Shown: in pieces, positions 37,701-50,601 of the stretch | Layout of the letters: each line of letters opens with the position of its first letter | How positions within the stretch are numbered: position 1 is the first letter of the stretch | DNA from: Sebastes aleutianus | Lineage: Eukaryota; Chordata; Actinopteri; Perciformes; Sebastidae | Length of the DNA stretch: 64,000 nucleotides | Assembly: GCA_916700875.1 (NCBI GenBank) | Contig: CAKAKS010000039.1 | Coordinates: 8,147,544 to 8,211,543 of the forward strand | Reading direction: 5' to 3' | Notes under the pieces: generated by a model | What the model was told of the DNA's origin: nothing | Database searches by the model: none | Seen by the model: only the letters and a program-made list of their open reading frames with translations | Program-made: the position numbers and the translations under genes

Positions 37701-40700
37701 CAGCAAAGGTTAGCAAGCAAGCATGGCCAGGCTGTCTTCATTAAGCCTCAGTTATAACCGCAAACGGACGCATACATGGACAGCTGCAGACACCAGAGAC
37801 GCAAATCCTTTGTGTGTTTATACTGTCTTCTTGGAGGACGGCTTCCACACATGTGCAGTAGATCGCTACGCTACCACTTGTAGCGTAGAAGAGTCCGCAG
37901 ACATCCACCCAGAGCCTACGCCGTACACCCTCTGATGACGAAATCTACATCAGGCGAATACTTGAGTACTCGCAGACGTGGAAAGTTTAACTTTGGCTTT
38001 AGACTGTGTCTACTAACACTTCATGATTATCTCACCTGTATTAAGTGTGGTTAGACCAAATATCGAGCAAATTCTCGACGTGGCTCGATTGGATGCAAAG
38101 TCACTGAAAGACACAAGATAACTCGTGGGCACGCATCTATGTGCAGAAACTGTGCACATCCCGAGGCTGTATGACTTTGAATGTATCAAAGAATAAAGGA
38201 AAAAAAATAAACGATAGAAAAACAACAGAAAATTGTAGTTAGTCCCACCAACAAAGGCTTTGATTGGCTCAGTTTGTCCAGCCAGGGAAAATCAGCCATT
38301 CATGAGACAAGACCTTTTTGAATCACTGACAAATTCAAGATGGGGGTGGCAAACCGGAGGTCTGGTACGAGGCAACTACAAGATAGCAAGTTACGAAACC
38401 ATAGCAACGGAGAATGAAATATTATGCAAGAGGAAAAAACATTAACAATGTTTATTTTGAAATCTACCATTTCAAAGGTACATGTAGTCATATGGTATCA
38501 TGTCATATAACCTTGCCCTATGAATTTGGTTTCCGTCCTCTGTAATAGGTTAATGCCATCCATTCAACTTGGTTGCAACTTCAAAGCACACTTCTGACTT
38601 ATTAACTCGCTTAACTCAGAGTGACTTTTCCATCTACAGTGAAAAGAAGCCAGTGTCTCATTCTGTCACCTTCTGTCCCCCCCAAGAGATATGAGAAAGA
38701 AAAAGAGTTTAAGAGTGGTGAAAGGGGTGAGAGAATAAAAGAGAGTGAACCAAGACATGAATCATGCCATGATGACTAAAGTCTTGCATAACAGTCTGAG
38801 AATCCTTCCTATCGTTTGTCAGTGAGCGCCCACAAAAACGACACTTGGTAAGCCTCCGACTGTGCCCTCCTCAAAATACAGCGCTGTGCAGACACACTTA
38901 CACCATTTGTTACCTCATAGGTAAACATTGGCAGGTCTAAAGCCGAACTGGCACATGGTGCTGGATTCAGTTGGATGTGGGTGGCAGAGTTTTGCAAGTC
39001 GCACTGGGCTCTACAGCACCTCAGGGTATTGCTATGATTGGGCTAGGTCCGAGCCCATGTTCACATTACAGGAATACTTCATCCACAAAATGACCATTTG
39101 TATATCAATTACTCACCCCCTTGAATTCTTGAAGAAAACTTTCTTAGACGTGGCCCCCATTTACTTCAATTCATCAAGACTTTTCTGAGTTTTTTTATTC
39201 TTCTTTAAGGGTCATAGTGCCATTTTAAACTAACACACAAACAATGCTGACAGCTGTCTAATGAGAAATAAGGAAATGTGTCTCTGACACTGTCCACTTA
39301 GTGTTTAGTTTCTTAAAGATCGATTTTACACATCAAAGTCTGTTTACAGGTCTTGGAAAATACTACTGCATATTTAAAAAAAACTAAAAGTTGTATAAAG
39401 CCTTTTGTGAAATCTAATAAAGTTGCTCAAGGGATGTCACTTGAGTCAGTATCAGCTGGGGCTGAAGACTACAAGTATCACCATTTTTTTTAAATATGGG
39501 GGTGTGGAGTTGGAAAGAAGTGAGCTAATCAGACCTCTGTAGCTCCTCCTAGAGGCTCGAAGCGACATTAGCAGCTACTAGCATAACACACATGAAACTG
39601 ACAGAGCTGCCGGTGGCTGAGTTGCATTGTGAGAAATGTAAGTGACAGGTCTTGACAAGGAGGAAGAATGCATCTGTCAAATGTCAAACGATTCCTTTGA
39701 AGTGAATACTTTGCATGTAAGTTAGATTCAGTTTCTCCCATGCCCTTTAATTAAAATAAGTTTCTATAATGCCTTTCACAAAAGAACAATTTAAAATGCC
39801 TCACAAAGAAACGAAGTCAATAAAATGTAAAAGCCATCGAGGAAGTGTTTATGTGTAACAAACTGTGTCCCTGAGTTCAGCTAGTTCAGTCCTTGTCCCA
39901 CATGAGCAGAAAGTACAGTGTAAAGACCAATTTAGAAATGGGCCATCACACGAGAACACATGACTGTGGGGGAGTGTTATCCATTGGGATTGAGGCCAGT
40001 AAATAAATGTAGAAATATATTTGTATACTGTTATACTGTTAAGTATGTAAAAAGATGTTATTTTTTCAAACAAATGACAGACAGCAAGATTTTTTAAACT
40101 ACTGTATTAATCTCTGCAGGCTGAATCAATAAAAATGAATGACAAATGTGTAAAAAAAAAAAAACGCTCACTAAAGAATAACATCTAAATCAGTTTTAAT
40201 CAGTATAAGTTATAGCAGATACCGTAAATGTACTGTACATAAAAAGTGCTTCCAGTGGGATAAACAGATATGAGGTTATGTAGGTTGCGTGAACTGCAGG
40301 TAGGTAATTCATGGAGTTTTTTTTCCTGTGCAGAATTGTATCTTATGGATTCCCTTATTTCAAGGCGATGGCCTACTTGTGTTTGTGACTCCCCCTCCAT
40401 CACCCTCCCAAATACAGACATCCCTTTGACGTCATCCTGCAGTGCCATCCAAACTTCCCTCATGGATTTTGCTGTTCCATCCAACAAAAATAAATAGCCT
40501 AAGGGAGTGGATGAATCAGACACCCCCCAGCCCCACCAAACTTCCTCCTCCATTTCTGTCTCCCCCTACATCACTTGTGCGTGTCTCTCATTTAAAAGAA
40601 AAAAAAAAAATCATACAGTATGTATTGATTTGAATTCCCCCGGAATTTCCATTAATATGAGGACTTCATTCTTTAGATAATAATAAAATACTTGATGGCA

Positions 40701-41440
40701 ACGATTTCCGCCCTACTATGATGCACAAGAAGCAGTATCATAAAACATTTCATGTTCAAAACTTGAAAAGCCTTATTCTTAAGTCAAAAAAGCAAAGTAC
40801 AAAACAATATGTGATATAATCTCTGCACTTGAGTTCTGCAAACACATGAAGCGAAGACTTTGCTCTCATTTTCTCTTGCTTTTTGGCAATCTGTGTCCAT
40901 TTGTACCATATAAAATTAAATTACACTTGACTCAAACGTAACCCAAGCCTTAAGCCGAATGTAACAAAATGGTCCCACCTAGCTACTACATTAGCACCAC
41001 GGTAGCTGTAACCATAATATCTCTATAACTACATTTATGATCAAATTGACGTCACCCCTTTTTTATAGCATCAAATAACAAAAAAACTCAGAAAGAAATC
41101 AGAAAATGAACACTTGAACATACATCAGCGTGAAAAGAACTACCTAAAATGACAGAAACATCTTTGGAAAAAATTTATTTGACGTGTACTCTGACTTTTT
41201 AGTTTGGCCCATGTCCCATCCGCTAACATGGAGGGGGTGGGATTTATGACCTATACTGCAGCCAGCCACCAGGGGGCGATCCAGATGTTTTGGCTTCACT
41301 TCTGGGGAGCTGTCATGTTGTTTATCTTTATATACAACAGCGGCATGTCTCAAGTGTGGTCGTATTCATATGTTTACATAAGGTATCAGCTAGTGCATAG
41401 TGCTGCTAATCTTATTTGTGGATTTCAAAATAAAACTTGG

Positions 41441-41575
41441 TGAAATGATTTCGGTGTGTGTATATCAGGATTTTTCAGCATATTTTAACAATATTGTGAT
41501 AATACTGATATCCGTGATAATTTTGGTCACTATAATCGTGATATGAAATTGTCATACCGTTTCATCTCTAGTTGA
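41441..41575. mobile_element. decayed DNA-element fragment
   Basis: Sequence with GATATCCGTGATAATTTTGG, ATAATCGTGATATGAAATTG and ending CCGTTTCATCTCTAGTTG, resembling hAT-derived repeats with inverse ATATCG/CGATAT words. Only a fragment. Confidence 0.35.
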
Positions 41576-42510
41576 CCGCTGGGTAAACATGGCAGCCAGG
41601 TGTGGGTACACACATATGATGCAGCCCCTGGCCCAGACGGGTCCTGTTTACCAGCATCAGGAAGGCGAGCTGACTGCAGAATGCTTTTGATGTGGTATGT
41701 CTCTCGCTTGGTAGTGTTCTGAAAGGATGAGGACTGCGCTACTGGCACAGGCAGGAGGCTTTCCCGTAAACCTAAAGGAACGATTTGCAATGTTTTCCTT
41801 TACTGCTTTGATCGACTCCCTCATTCAAGTTAACAATACATACTCTTGCCCTGCGGTAAAACTGAAATATTTTACTCTTGCCTGCCTTGCTAGTACTGAT
41901 CTGGTAATTTGCAGCACAGAACTTGAAATCGACTAAACTGAAAAGTGATCAAAAAGTAAAAGATGTGTAGATGGTTGCATACAGTTACTGTACATAACTG
42001 AATTTCACTAACTTTATTCCAACAAGCTTCACATTGGAATATAATCACTGTTAAAACAATAGTTCTCAAACCAAATTCAACCCGGCTTTACTCCATTTCT
42101 GTCTATCAAAGCTAAACTACTACTATTTCCAAATACAAAATGGAAAACAATAACAATCTTCGAACATCTCAGTCCATAATAAAGTTTGCTTCCCACCAGT
42201 ACATTCCCATCTTTCAGTTTTGCACATCCCTTCACAGCCCCAGCCTCTAATTTATGGTGAATGGTTGACCACAGTAATACACACACTTACACCTTACCCG
42301 CCTACTCAATTTCATGACCTTTCACTAGATATCACATATACAGGTGAAGTGACAGGCCGGGTGAGACGGTGAGAGGAATTCAGTTCTCTCCCACACACAT
42401 ACAGTACGCTTGGACGTTGATGTCTGTCTCTCTAAGACTTTTCATCAGCCTCTTGTGTTTATTATTGGGGGTGAATTAATCAATAAACCATTTATGTTTC
42501 AGTTAGGACA

Positions 42511-42560
42511 AGATTGAACTTTATTAATCCCGAGGGAATTCTTTTGACAGAGATTGCTCA
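42511..42560. repeat. LINE-tail-like fragment
   Basis: The words GAACTTTATTAATCCCGAGG and GAATTC resemble the 3' end of a common fish non-LTR element (TTTATTGATCCC...). A short remnant only. Confidence 0.45.
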
Positions 42561-42719
42561 AAATTATAACATAACAATAAACTAGAATTACCACCTCGCT
42601 GCTGTATGCCTCCGCCAACCAGTCAAGTTGCAGTATCTATGTTTGTCTAAAATGCCATCACTTCATCATTTAATCCTATTAGACGTGTGTGAAATTGTCT
42701 TAATTAGCGTATCAATTAT

Positions 42720-43060
42720 TGAGTTATGGCCAAGAACGTGTTTTGTGAGGTCACAGTAACCTTCACCTCTGACCACCAAATTCTAATCAGTTCATCCTTG
42801 AGTCCAAGTGAATGTTTGTGCCAAATGTGATGAAATTCGTTCAAGGCGTTCCTGAGATATCACGTTCACGAGAATGGGACGGACGGGAGGTCACAGTGAC
42901 CTTTGACCACTAAAATCTAATCAGCTTATCCTTGAGTCCAGGTGGACATTTGCGCCAAATTTGAAGAATTTCTCTCAAGGCATTCCTGAGATATCGCATT
43001 CACATGAATGGTACGGACGGACGGGTGGACAACCCAAAAATATAATGCCTCCGGCCATGG
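42720..43060. repeat. repeat with two 140-bp units and an oestrogen-response-element palindrome
   Basis: Two tandem units of about 140 bp, each with a GGTCACAGTNACC core, CTTGAGTCCA and TTCCTGAGATATC. Unit 1 core is at 42749-42761 (GGTCACAGTAACC), unit 2 core at 42889-42901 (GGTCACAGTGACC). It ends with AATGCCTCCGGCCATGGCGG, a tail I associate with an abundant teleost repeat. Confidence 0.7.
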
Positions 43061-44166
43061 CGGAGGAAGTTGTAAAAGGAAAGTTGTTTGGAAGTTGTTT
43101 ACCATATAGCTGATTTGGGGTGTTTCCTTATTACCAATGTCGTGCACAAGCACAGCCAGGAAGTGAGTGTGTGGGATTTATCATTGCTCATCATGGCGCA
43201 CAGTTTGCATACGCATTGCATACGTCAACGTGATAAATACTGCACATATGCAGAGCTCTTTCTATGCATGCTTTTATTTATGCTGTTGTCAGAGTCTGCA
43301 CTTGAAATTTTAATGCTCTTCTAATATATTGGTCAATAAGATAGCTTTCCTCTTGACATCCTGGTGAGAAGTACAAGCACGCAAAATGAGCTACTATCCC
43401 ATACACACATACATACTGAAGTATTAATGAGAATGAGTAGATAAATATTAATATCAAAAGTTAAGCACAGCCCGAACAACAAACCAAGACAAGCTCATCC
43501 ATTATTCGGCACTTTGCTTGCTCATTCTTAACTCTTACATACACTTTTATGAAGTCATGACTACATATTTAGAGCCATTACAGTCATTCATCATGAACTC
43601 ACAGCTTGGGACGGATAGCAGACAGAAAATATTAATTCTTTATGACTATTCTGGGAACAAATGTTACGTGACGCTTACTGCTCAACATTGTAAAAGTATG
43701 AATGAGGATCGCTTTCTTGTAGGTAAATGTTTAAGTTAATTCAGTGGTTCTTAACTTTTGTTGTAGTTCTGATGTGCTGCTGATGTGATCTGTAAAACGT
43801 CAACCACAAAAATAGTAATTTCTTTACAGTTACAATAAATTGCTTTCCTGTATAGATTCAACTTCATTTATCTTGGTGCTGTTTGAGTTGACATTAACAC
43901 ATCATGATAGAATATACAGTGGGGCATTGCCCGATGAAAAATACTGAACTAGTTTTGATTTTATGGTTTGGATGAATTGCCATGAAATTCGGTGAAGATG
44001 TTAAAGGCCTCCACAGGATAAATCGTAAAAACTTGTGATCCCCTGACTTGTTCTCTAATGCCTTCATCACACCTAAATTTCAGTTTGCTCAATACTTTGG
44101 TTTATATTCCTTAAAACTAAGATGGTGAACATGGTCAAATTTACAACTGCTAATACGATTGCCCCC

Positions 44167-44402
44167 TCTTAGTCGATTAGTTGAGTAATCGGTAATTTTT
44201 TTCTTAGTCAACTAAGATTTCTTGACTTGACTTTCAAGAAACTTATAAGCATATACATCTCTGGTAAACAGAAGATTTTGAAGTGGTGATTTTGTGTGAT
44301 TCTTTGTGGAGAAACTCTGTTGATTAAATTAACTAATTGATTAGTCGACAAAATGGTATGAGTGTTAGTCGACTAACAATTTCTCTGGTCGAAGACAGCC
44401 CT
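44167..44402. mobile_element. hAT-like nonautonomous element
   Basis: Ends TTAGTCGATTAGTTGAGTAA and GTTAGTCGACTAACAATTTC ... AGACAGCCCT are inverse-related (TTAGTCGAC words). Termini of the CAGGGCTGT type are common to hAT elements in fish genomes. Confidence 0.6.
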
Positions 44403-47070
44403 ACCTGCCCAACATCAGCATTATTTGTGCCATCTACCCATTTCCACAGACTGAAGTGTTTGTATGAATGAATCTTAAGGCACATTGGATATCGCTTTGA
44501 AGTTTTTAAGTGCTTGAAACAGCAAAATGAAATGTTTAGCTTTAAAATGGAGCATGGGAATTAAATACAATTTAACCTAACATGAGAAATATGCACCATT
44601 TATAAAAGTTATCACCCTTCATACAAACTTGTCATATTTTCTCATGTGAACCTGAACCACACTGTTAGCCTGCACAACCACAACCAAACAGCTCTGAGCC
44701 TTCCATCAATCGGAACTGTCACATGAGGGCCCATGTAGGAGTTTGTCTTTGACGGTGCGTTCTCACAGGCTTCAACATCTTGGCCGTGGGCTTTGATGTG
44801 GTACAGAGAAGGCGTTTTCCTAAAAAACCTCCACCCAAGTCCCGTGCCACACCAAAGGCCAAAGACATCTGGTGTCTCTCTAATGAGGACCTCAAAGGCC
44901 TTCCGGCAGCTTCCCGTCAGCAAATACTGATACTGTACTAATAAATTGTCATGATTCAGCTCAAAGGCCATGTTGTTAGTTGCTGTTGGGCCACTACTGA
45001 CCTCACAATGCTTAATATGTGTTTATGGTAATTTGGGTAAACAAAACTTCGTTCATAAACATGCATAATGTGACTAACATTAACATTTGATTCAGAAAGA
45101 TTAGATTTAGAAATTAGATGTGTCTTAGTTGATATTGGATTTAAATGGCACAAATTCCCGAACAAAACTCAAATGGTTAAAATTACCAAAACCAATTGAT
45201 ATGCAGTGAAACTGAACAAAATCCAATTTTCAACTTAAAAAATATTAAAACATAAACTGATAAGTTGAGCATCAAAGTTCACTGTTGATCTTGGAAATAG
45301 TAGTTTAACTTCTTAACTCAAGGTCCACTCTCTCCAGTTTTCCACTAACTATTCATCAGAGAAAGGAGCTTGCTCAGTTGGACCTTTCAACTGCATCTCC
45401 TGGGCTTCATCCTCAGAATATGCTCATTTTGCTCGATCTCCATGAAACTGCAAATTCCATCCAGCGATGAAAACCATGAGTTTAAAACACATGTTGTAAA
45501 TTGAAACCTATGTGGGTTTTACCTGTCGTGAGTTTTCGTAAAAGGTGGGTTAGCAAAGGCATCCGGTGGTTTCAGTGACCGTCCCAAAGACAACATGATA
45601 AGTGATAATTTACTAATCCTTTGAATTAAAGTAAACATATATAATTACAGAATCCACTCTCCATATCCCATGAGTCTCATATCTGTCTTTTGTGAGTAAA
45701 ACAAAGACAGATTATGTGAAAGAAGAGACATTTGGGTAATTACAGGTGCTTACGGTCTGTGTGCTCATATAATCTGACAAAAGAAGGTAGCAGGAAGTTT
45801 GAGGCCACTAATTGTCCTTAAATTGCTCCTCAAAGACCACATGATGACAGCAGGAAACACCCAACATTTGACTCAGACACGCGAACAAACACAGTGTGCA
45901 GATTACCAAGTCTGACTAGTTAGACTGCACAGAAGCTGAGACACGTTCATTTCCTAGTCTTACTGTTGACTTTAGGTGCATCAAAGCAGTCATAGAGTTT
46001 TCAACCATCCTCACACACACGCACACACAAAGCCAGTCCAGCATGTTACCTCAGCACCTTGGTTCTCACCAAAGCACCAGATCATTAAAAACCCATGAGC
46101 CCCTTTTTTCTTTTTTTTTTCTTCTTTTTTTTTTACAAATGGTTGTTAGAGCAGAACGCTGCAGACCTGACCTCACTGCGAGTCAGGAGGCTAAATTATA
46201 TATGGGCGCCTTGAGATGACATCATTCAAGAGAGTCCTCTGGAGAAAGCCCACGTCACCGGTGGTTCCAGCTCTGCGTTAACGTTGTGAGTTTGTCATGA
46301 AAATACTCGCACATTAAGTGAATATGGTCTTTCTTATGATAAAGACGTTAAAGAAATGGTTATAACAAACTTTTATAGAGTACAATAATTAAATATGTCT
46401 GGCTGTACTATCGACTCGTAGAGGCAAGGAGGTAGAAACAAATGCTCAAATGCGCAGAAAAAGTACTGAGAGATTCGGAGACAAATAGGATGGACATTTA
46501 CAGTATTTGAAGCATGATGCATCATTAATAACATACTGAATAAACCACCAGAAAGTAAGTGGTAATCAGCCCATTAGGCCTGTATGTTTAAGATCATTTT
46601 TCTTTTCAGTTTTGCAAGGCAACATTTGAGCTTGTTGCAGGCTTAGATATCCTCAATGATATTGTTTATCCTTCTATGATTATTTATACGCCCGTTTCAG
46701 ATTTAACTATAGAAAATGTACTAATGACAGTTGTGTATTCTAATTCTAAGTAATTCACGTGTGCACGTAAAATGTTGCGCGAATGCATGGATCCAGTGCG
46801 CATGGCTACGTTATGTTATTAAAACAAATACCAGGGCCACTTTCAAGAAAGCATTAAAAGCGTATTTAATGCAATTAACTGCATGAACGAACGGCAAATG
46901 ATTCTTCTGGCGTGCTGATGTTTTTGTTTGTGGTGTCTAAAGGTTTGAAATACCTCACTTCATGGAATTCACTAGCATAATTTTTATGTAAGGTAATGTG
47001 AGGACAGGGATTTTGGTGTGTAATGTGATGTTTGAATGTATATAATGTGTATAACTGTTTGTGATTTCAG

Positions 47071-47141
47071 TGTCGGACCCCAGGAAGGCTAGCTGGCGTC
47101 ATGGCGTCAGCTAGTGGGGATCCTAATAAACTGAACAGTAT
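47071..47141 (+). repeat. non-LTR retrotransposon 3' tail
   Basis: Reads GTCGGACCCCAGGAAGGCTA then GCTAGTGGGGATCCTAATAA; the related sequence in inverse orientation is at 49513-49570. This GGACCCCAGGAAG...GGGGATCC-TAATAAA tail is typical of 5'-truncated fish LINE copies. Confidence 0.65.
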
Positions 47142-47752
47142 GAATCTTTCTTTAAATAGCTCTTGGCTGATTGTAGCTGCAGAAGGGATGCGAGGTGGTC
47201 ATTTCACTGGAAATCCTGTCTCATTACTCTGAAGAGCCGATCAATGTTTCTGCGGTGTCTGCGGCCCTACATGGCATGTAATTAAATCGTTCTTGAGTTT
47301 GTCTGCGAAACCTTTACAACTCTCCGTAGACTCCCCAGAGATTGTGTGCAGCTTCCAGTCATCCTTGTGATAGTTTTTCCAGTTGTGAGAGAAAATGAAA
47401 ACTCCTTACTTGTGGCTGCATCACCTTAAGCAAATTACTGACCCCTGAGACTTTTGCCCCTGTACCCCCCTGCACCTCCTCTGATCCCCCTTGACCTTCT
47501 GCATGCACATTATATCATTTGTCACACACACATAAAAGAAAACTCTTCATACACAACTTTAGGGCTTGTTGATGGTAGATATGTACATATATATAGTATA
47601 CTGGACTGGAAACCATGCGTCAATACACTTAAAACTGAGACTTCTGAAAGTGTTTTATATATGACGCACTTACTAAATTGTAATTGTATGCCTATAGCGG
47701 AAACCATCTATTAAAGGAGTGGAGTAATAGGAAAGTATGAGTAACTAATTAC

Positions 47753-47821
47753 CTGTGGCGTCTGTCAGCTTCAATGACCTGGTGAGCCTCATTCTCTGAC
47801 GATTGTCCTCACGGCGCTCAG
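47753..47821 (-). CDS. unidentified 75-aa protein gene, exon 3 (duplicated exon, copy 2)
   Basis: A 69-bp exon, phase 1 to 1, with acceptor CTGACTTTTCAG and donor GTAATT. It encodes residues 25-47, AERREDNRQRMRLTRS followed by LKLTDAT, a basic, arginine-rich stretch. It is the tandem duplicate of the exon at 47992-48057, with one extra codon. The flanking intron is also partly duplicated: the word TGCCTATAG followed by GGAAACCAT occurs near both copies, at about 47,690 and 47,941. Yet the exon frames stay open and both splice sites are retained, which argues for function rather than drift. Function unknown. Confidence 0.55.
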
Positions 47822-47991
47822 CTGAAAAGTCAGATAGTTGTGTGAAATGAGACAACCAGTGGTGCGTCACCAAGCATTAATGGAGTATATACACTGATAA
47901 TGACATTTTGAAAAATATTCATAGACTAAATAGTAATATATGCCTATAGTGGAAACCATGCATGAATGGGTTAATTGAAAAGTTTGAGTAC

Positions 47992-48057
47992 CTGTAGCCT
48001 CAGGTGGCTCCCATGACCTCTTCCTCATTTGCTGCAGACTGTCCTCACAGCGATCAA
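47992..48057 (-). CDS. unidentified 75-aa protein gene, exon 2 (duplicated exon, copy 1)
   Basis: A 66-bp exon, phase 1 to 1, between a strong acceptor (TTTTTACTTTTCAG) and donor GTACTC. It encodes residues 3-24, VDRCEDSLQQMRKRSW followed by EPPEAT. Because its length is divisible by three and both ends are phase 1, it can be skipped or duplicated freely. It is clearly homologous to the exon 240 bp further along the gene at 47753-47821: both begin with x-(D/E)-R-x-E-D, contain Q-x-M-R near the middle and end in A-T. I do not recognise the peptide from any family. No signal peptide or membrane segment is present. Confidence 0.55.
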
Positions 48058-49512
48058 CTGAAAAGTAAAAATTCCCAATGCGATTTTTATGCACTTAATT
48101 GTAAATTAGACCCACATAACCAAGGCCATGTTAGACTGTGCATGAAGAAGATGGTGTACGTATATGATAATTGTTACTGTTGTTACTGTGGGATGAATCA
48201 TCTAGACAGCTACGTACTTTATGTGCATGGTAATGCAAGCAGCTAGCTAGGACTGTGAACCAGCAATATGTTAATGTTTATTAGGCAATGTAATGTAATT
48301 CCGTCAAAATGCGCTAAAACAGAGCGTTTCAGACAGAAGGTAAATACAGGCATATTCAGGCTGACAGTATGAGGAAAATAAAGTTTTTTTTTAACATTAC
48401 AGCATGTAAACATGTTCTAGTAGAAACACCAAATACAAGTATGAACCTGAAAATGAGCACGATATGGGACCTTTAATGCAGTAGCTGACAGGAAGTAAAC
48501 TTGGGCCAAAGCTGTTGCCCTAACAACCGAATAACTTGGGCCTTTTTAACAGCAGACATTTTGACTTGTCATAGTTGGAAAAGTACAGTTGTAACGCTAA
48601 CTAATAACACTAACTATGGCTCTTTTCTTTTCAAGTGTCCCAGTGAGAATGACAGTAAAACAGTATGCACAATACCTGGATCCTGAAATCAAAGTAGCTA
48701 AATTGACATTATTGTCATTATTTACACCTGTGCTTTTCCTACCATGACATGTCAAAATGTCTTGCATGAAAAAGGCCTGCTATGTCAATGAAAAGTGACC
48801 ACATACTCACTCAGAAACTCTCTTCTCACCTCATAGCTATAGAGGGCGACAGTTAATTAACGTTAATTAGAAACCGTCCACAGCTTGGTTCCCACGTCTG
48901 CGCCAATTAAGTGAAATTACTAATATAAAACAGCTCCAAACAAGACTTATTTTCCCGTTTAACAGGGTAACAAACAATACAAGACGTCGTGCTTTTAACT
49001 GAAATAATAAACAGCAACTTAACAAACATTATCTAACTATAAACAACTGTTTTGCTCAGCAGTTGACGTTGTTCTCGCGTTGACTTTAGTCCCGCCCACC
49101 CAGAAACCTGAGTGATTGACACCTTGCCCAACCAATTAACAACAACGAAATAGACCATGACAGGTTCAAGGGCCTCTCTAAACGTAGACGATTTCAGATG
49201 CTTCAGAATCAGCTTTTTTTTGGCCAAGCATGTTTGCACATACAAGGAATTGGAACTCCAGTTTTTGCATTGCTCTTAATGTACTTGAATATAAATGTAA
49301 TTGTAACAACTAAGGAATAAGGACAAGAAAGCTGGACAAATAAATGTAGGATATAGACAGGACTATTCACAAAACAAATGCAAGATTATTATTCATAAGT
49401 TATACATACATACAGTAAACGTATGCAGTGAAACCAAAACAAAGAGCTGACAGAGACAAACAACTGAAAGCTGGGTGATAATTCTGTGGGTTTGTTTATT
49501 GTTTATTTATTT

Positions 49513-49570
49513 AGATCCCCATTAGCTCTTGCATAGCAGCAGCTATTCTTCCTGGGGTCCACATAGTTTA
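49513..49570 (-). repeat. non-LTR retrotransposon 3' tail, inverse copy
   Basis: TAGATCCCCATTAGCTCTTG followed by GCAGCAGCTATTCTTCCTGG and GGTCCACA, the reverse complement of the tail type at 47071-47141. The adjoining sequence to about 49,690 may be the upstream part of the same insertion. Confidence 0.65.
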
Positions 49571-49773
49571 CATGGTGACAATACAAACATTCACACTACT
49601 CATCATACACTAACATAACACATCGTAATACACGTCAACTGTAGATAAAACAATAACAACTGACACAGTTTAAATAACAAAACACAAAGAAAATAGAAAC
49701 TACTTGCAATCCCTTTCACACTACAGATGGTAATGTGACTCATTGTTAATATAAAAACATTGATTAATGAAGC

Positions 49774-50185
49774 TTAAAGTTACTGCGAGGAGCTTTTAAC
49801 TGGTTATGAAACTGTCTCAATTTAATACTGATGCCTCTATATGACATATATAAGTAAACAAGACCATCAGCGGGAAGATTGGCTATTTCTATATAGTTAT
49901 TCTTAATGCTACGGCCTGGAGCAGAGCTTCGCCTCGCTGCTCTGCCGGTCCCCACTGAGTCCACACTGACACCACGCTGCTGGAGGCCCAGGCCGTATTG
50001 CTGGCACCATTGGAGGGAAGGGAGGCACGGGAGAACCAGGACTGAGCGGGGCAGACTGTCAGACCCTGCTGCAGTAAAATGAGAGGTTTTCTAAAGGGAC
50101 TCTGGTGCTCGGAAGCACGACCACTTTTGTCCATAGGGACAGCCAAAATTCAACACAAAATTAAAGTTCCTCATGGTAGCTTTGA
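49774..50185. mobile_element. TTAA-flanked MITE, family B copy 2
   Basis: A 412-bp copy with TTAA at 49774-49777 and a decayed TTGA at 50182-50185. Ends are AAAGTTACTGCGAGG... and ...TCATGGTAGCTTT. It is the shorter form of the element at 20448, with the same orientation. Confidence 0.8.
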
Positions 50186-50601
50186 AGTAAAAGTTTTAAG
50201 TGGAATGGTTTGATGTTGCACCATTGATTTTATTTATAACCAGTTACCAGCAGAAATAAGACTATACGTACACCATCAAACGTAGCCTACAGGGTCCAGA
50301 AATGCCTGGTACGTCCTTATTGTAAATAATGTTTTCAAGATTTTAATTATATATCTAAGACAAAGCAGTGTCTTTCCTTTCTTGCTGTTAAGAGAGTAGA
50401 GAGCCAGTATTTTTGAAAGAAGTAATAATATTGACTCACAACAGTGTCAAATTCTTTCTTGTGGTGTTAGCGGGTGTAACTTCTCCACTATGACTCACCC
50501 TCATTGAGCAATGTTACAACCTGGAGGTCACGAAAGGTGTTTGCACAACATAACTTTATAATGATGGTGATTACGGGCACATTATAAAGGATATGACTCA
50601 C

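Larger units (their letters stand above)
34513..47752 (-). other. large putative intron 3 of the unidentified small gene
   Basis: A 13.2-kb region between two proposed exons. It contains G/A- and C/T-rich low-complexity DNA with a poly-C run (about 36,000-36,700), the 140-bp duplicated repeat with an oestrogen-response-element palindrome (42720-43060), hAT-like fragments (41441-41575 and 44167-44402) and a LINE-like 3' tail (47071-47141). No further exon could be supported. If the join is wrong, this is simply intergenic. Confidence 0.4.
48058..50601 (-). other. putative intron 1 of the unidentified small gene
   Basis: Contains a LINE-like tail in minus orientation (49513-49570) and a TTAA-flanked element (49774-50185). 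A consensus donor-like site (GA followed by GTGAGTATG on the minus strand, near 48,808) and a GC-box-bearing segment near 49,090 raise the possibility of an alternative, downstream first exon, but no start codon in a compatible frame was found there. Confidence 0.4.

Noticed and set aside
44642..44971. 109-aa minus-strand open frame
   Set aside because: Good length but no splice-compatible ends, no family motif, and composition rich in chance Trp/Leu; not supported as an exon.
45349..45422. Possible C-terminal peptide (SEDEAQEMQLKGPTEQ... ending in a stop) on the minus strand
   Set aside because: Protein-like, but the upstream sequence lacks a polypyrimidine tract and the nearest good acceptor gives a different frame that stops early.
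48806..48836. Alternative first exon of the small gene ending at a GTGAGTATG donor
   Set aside because: The phase fits the next exon, but an in-frame stop lies just upstream and no ATG occurs in that frame.
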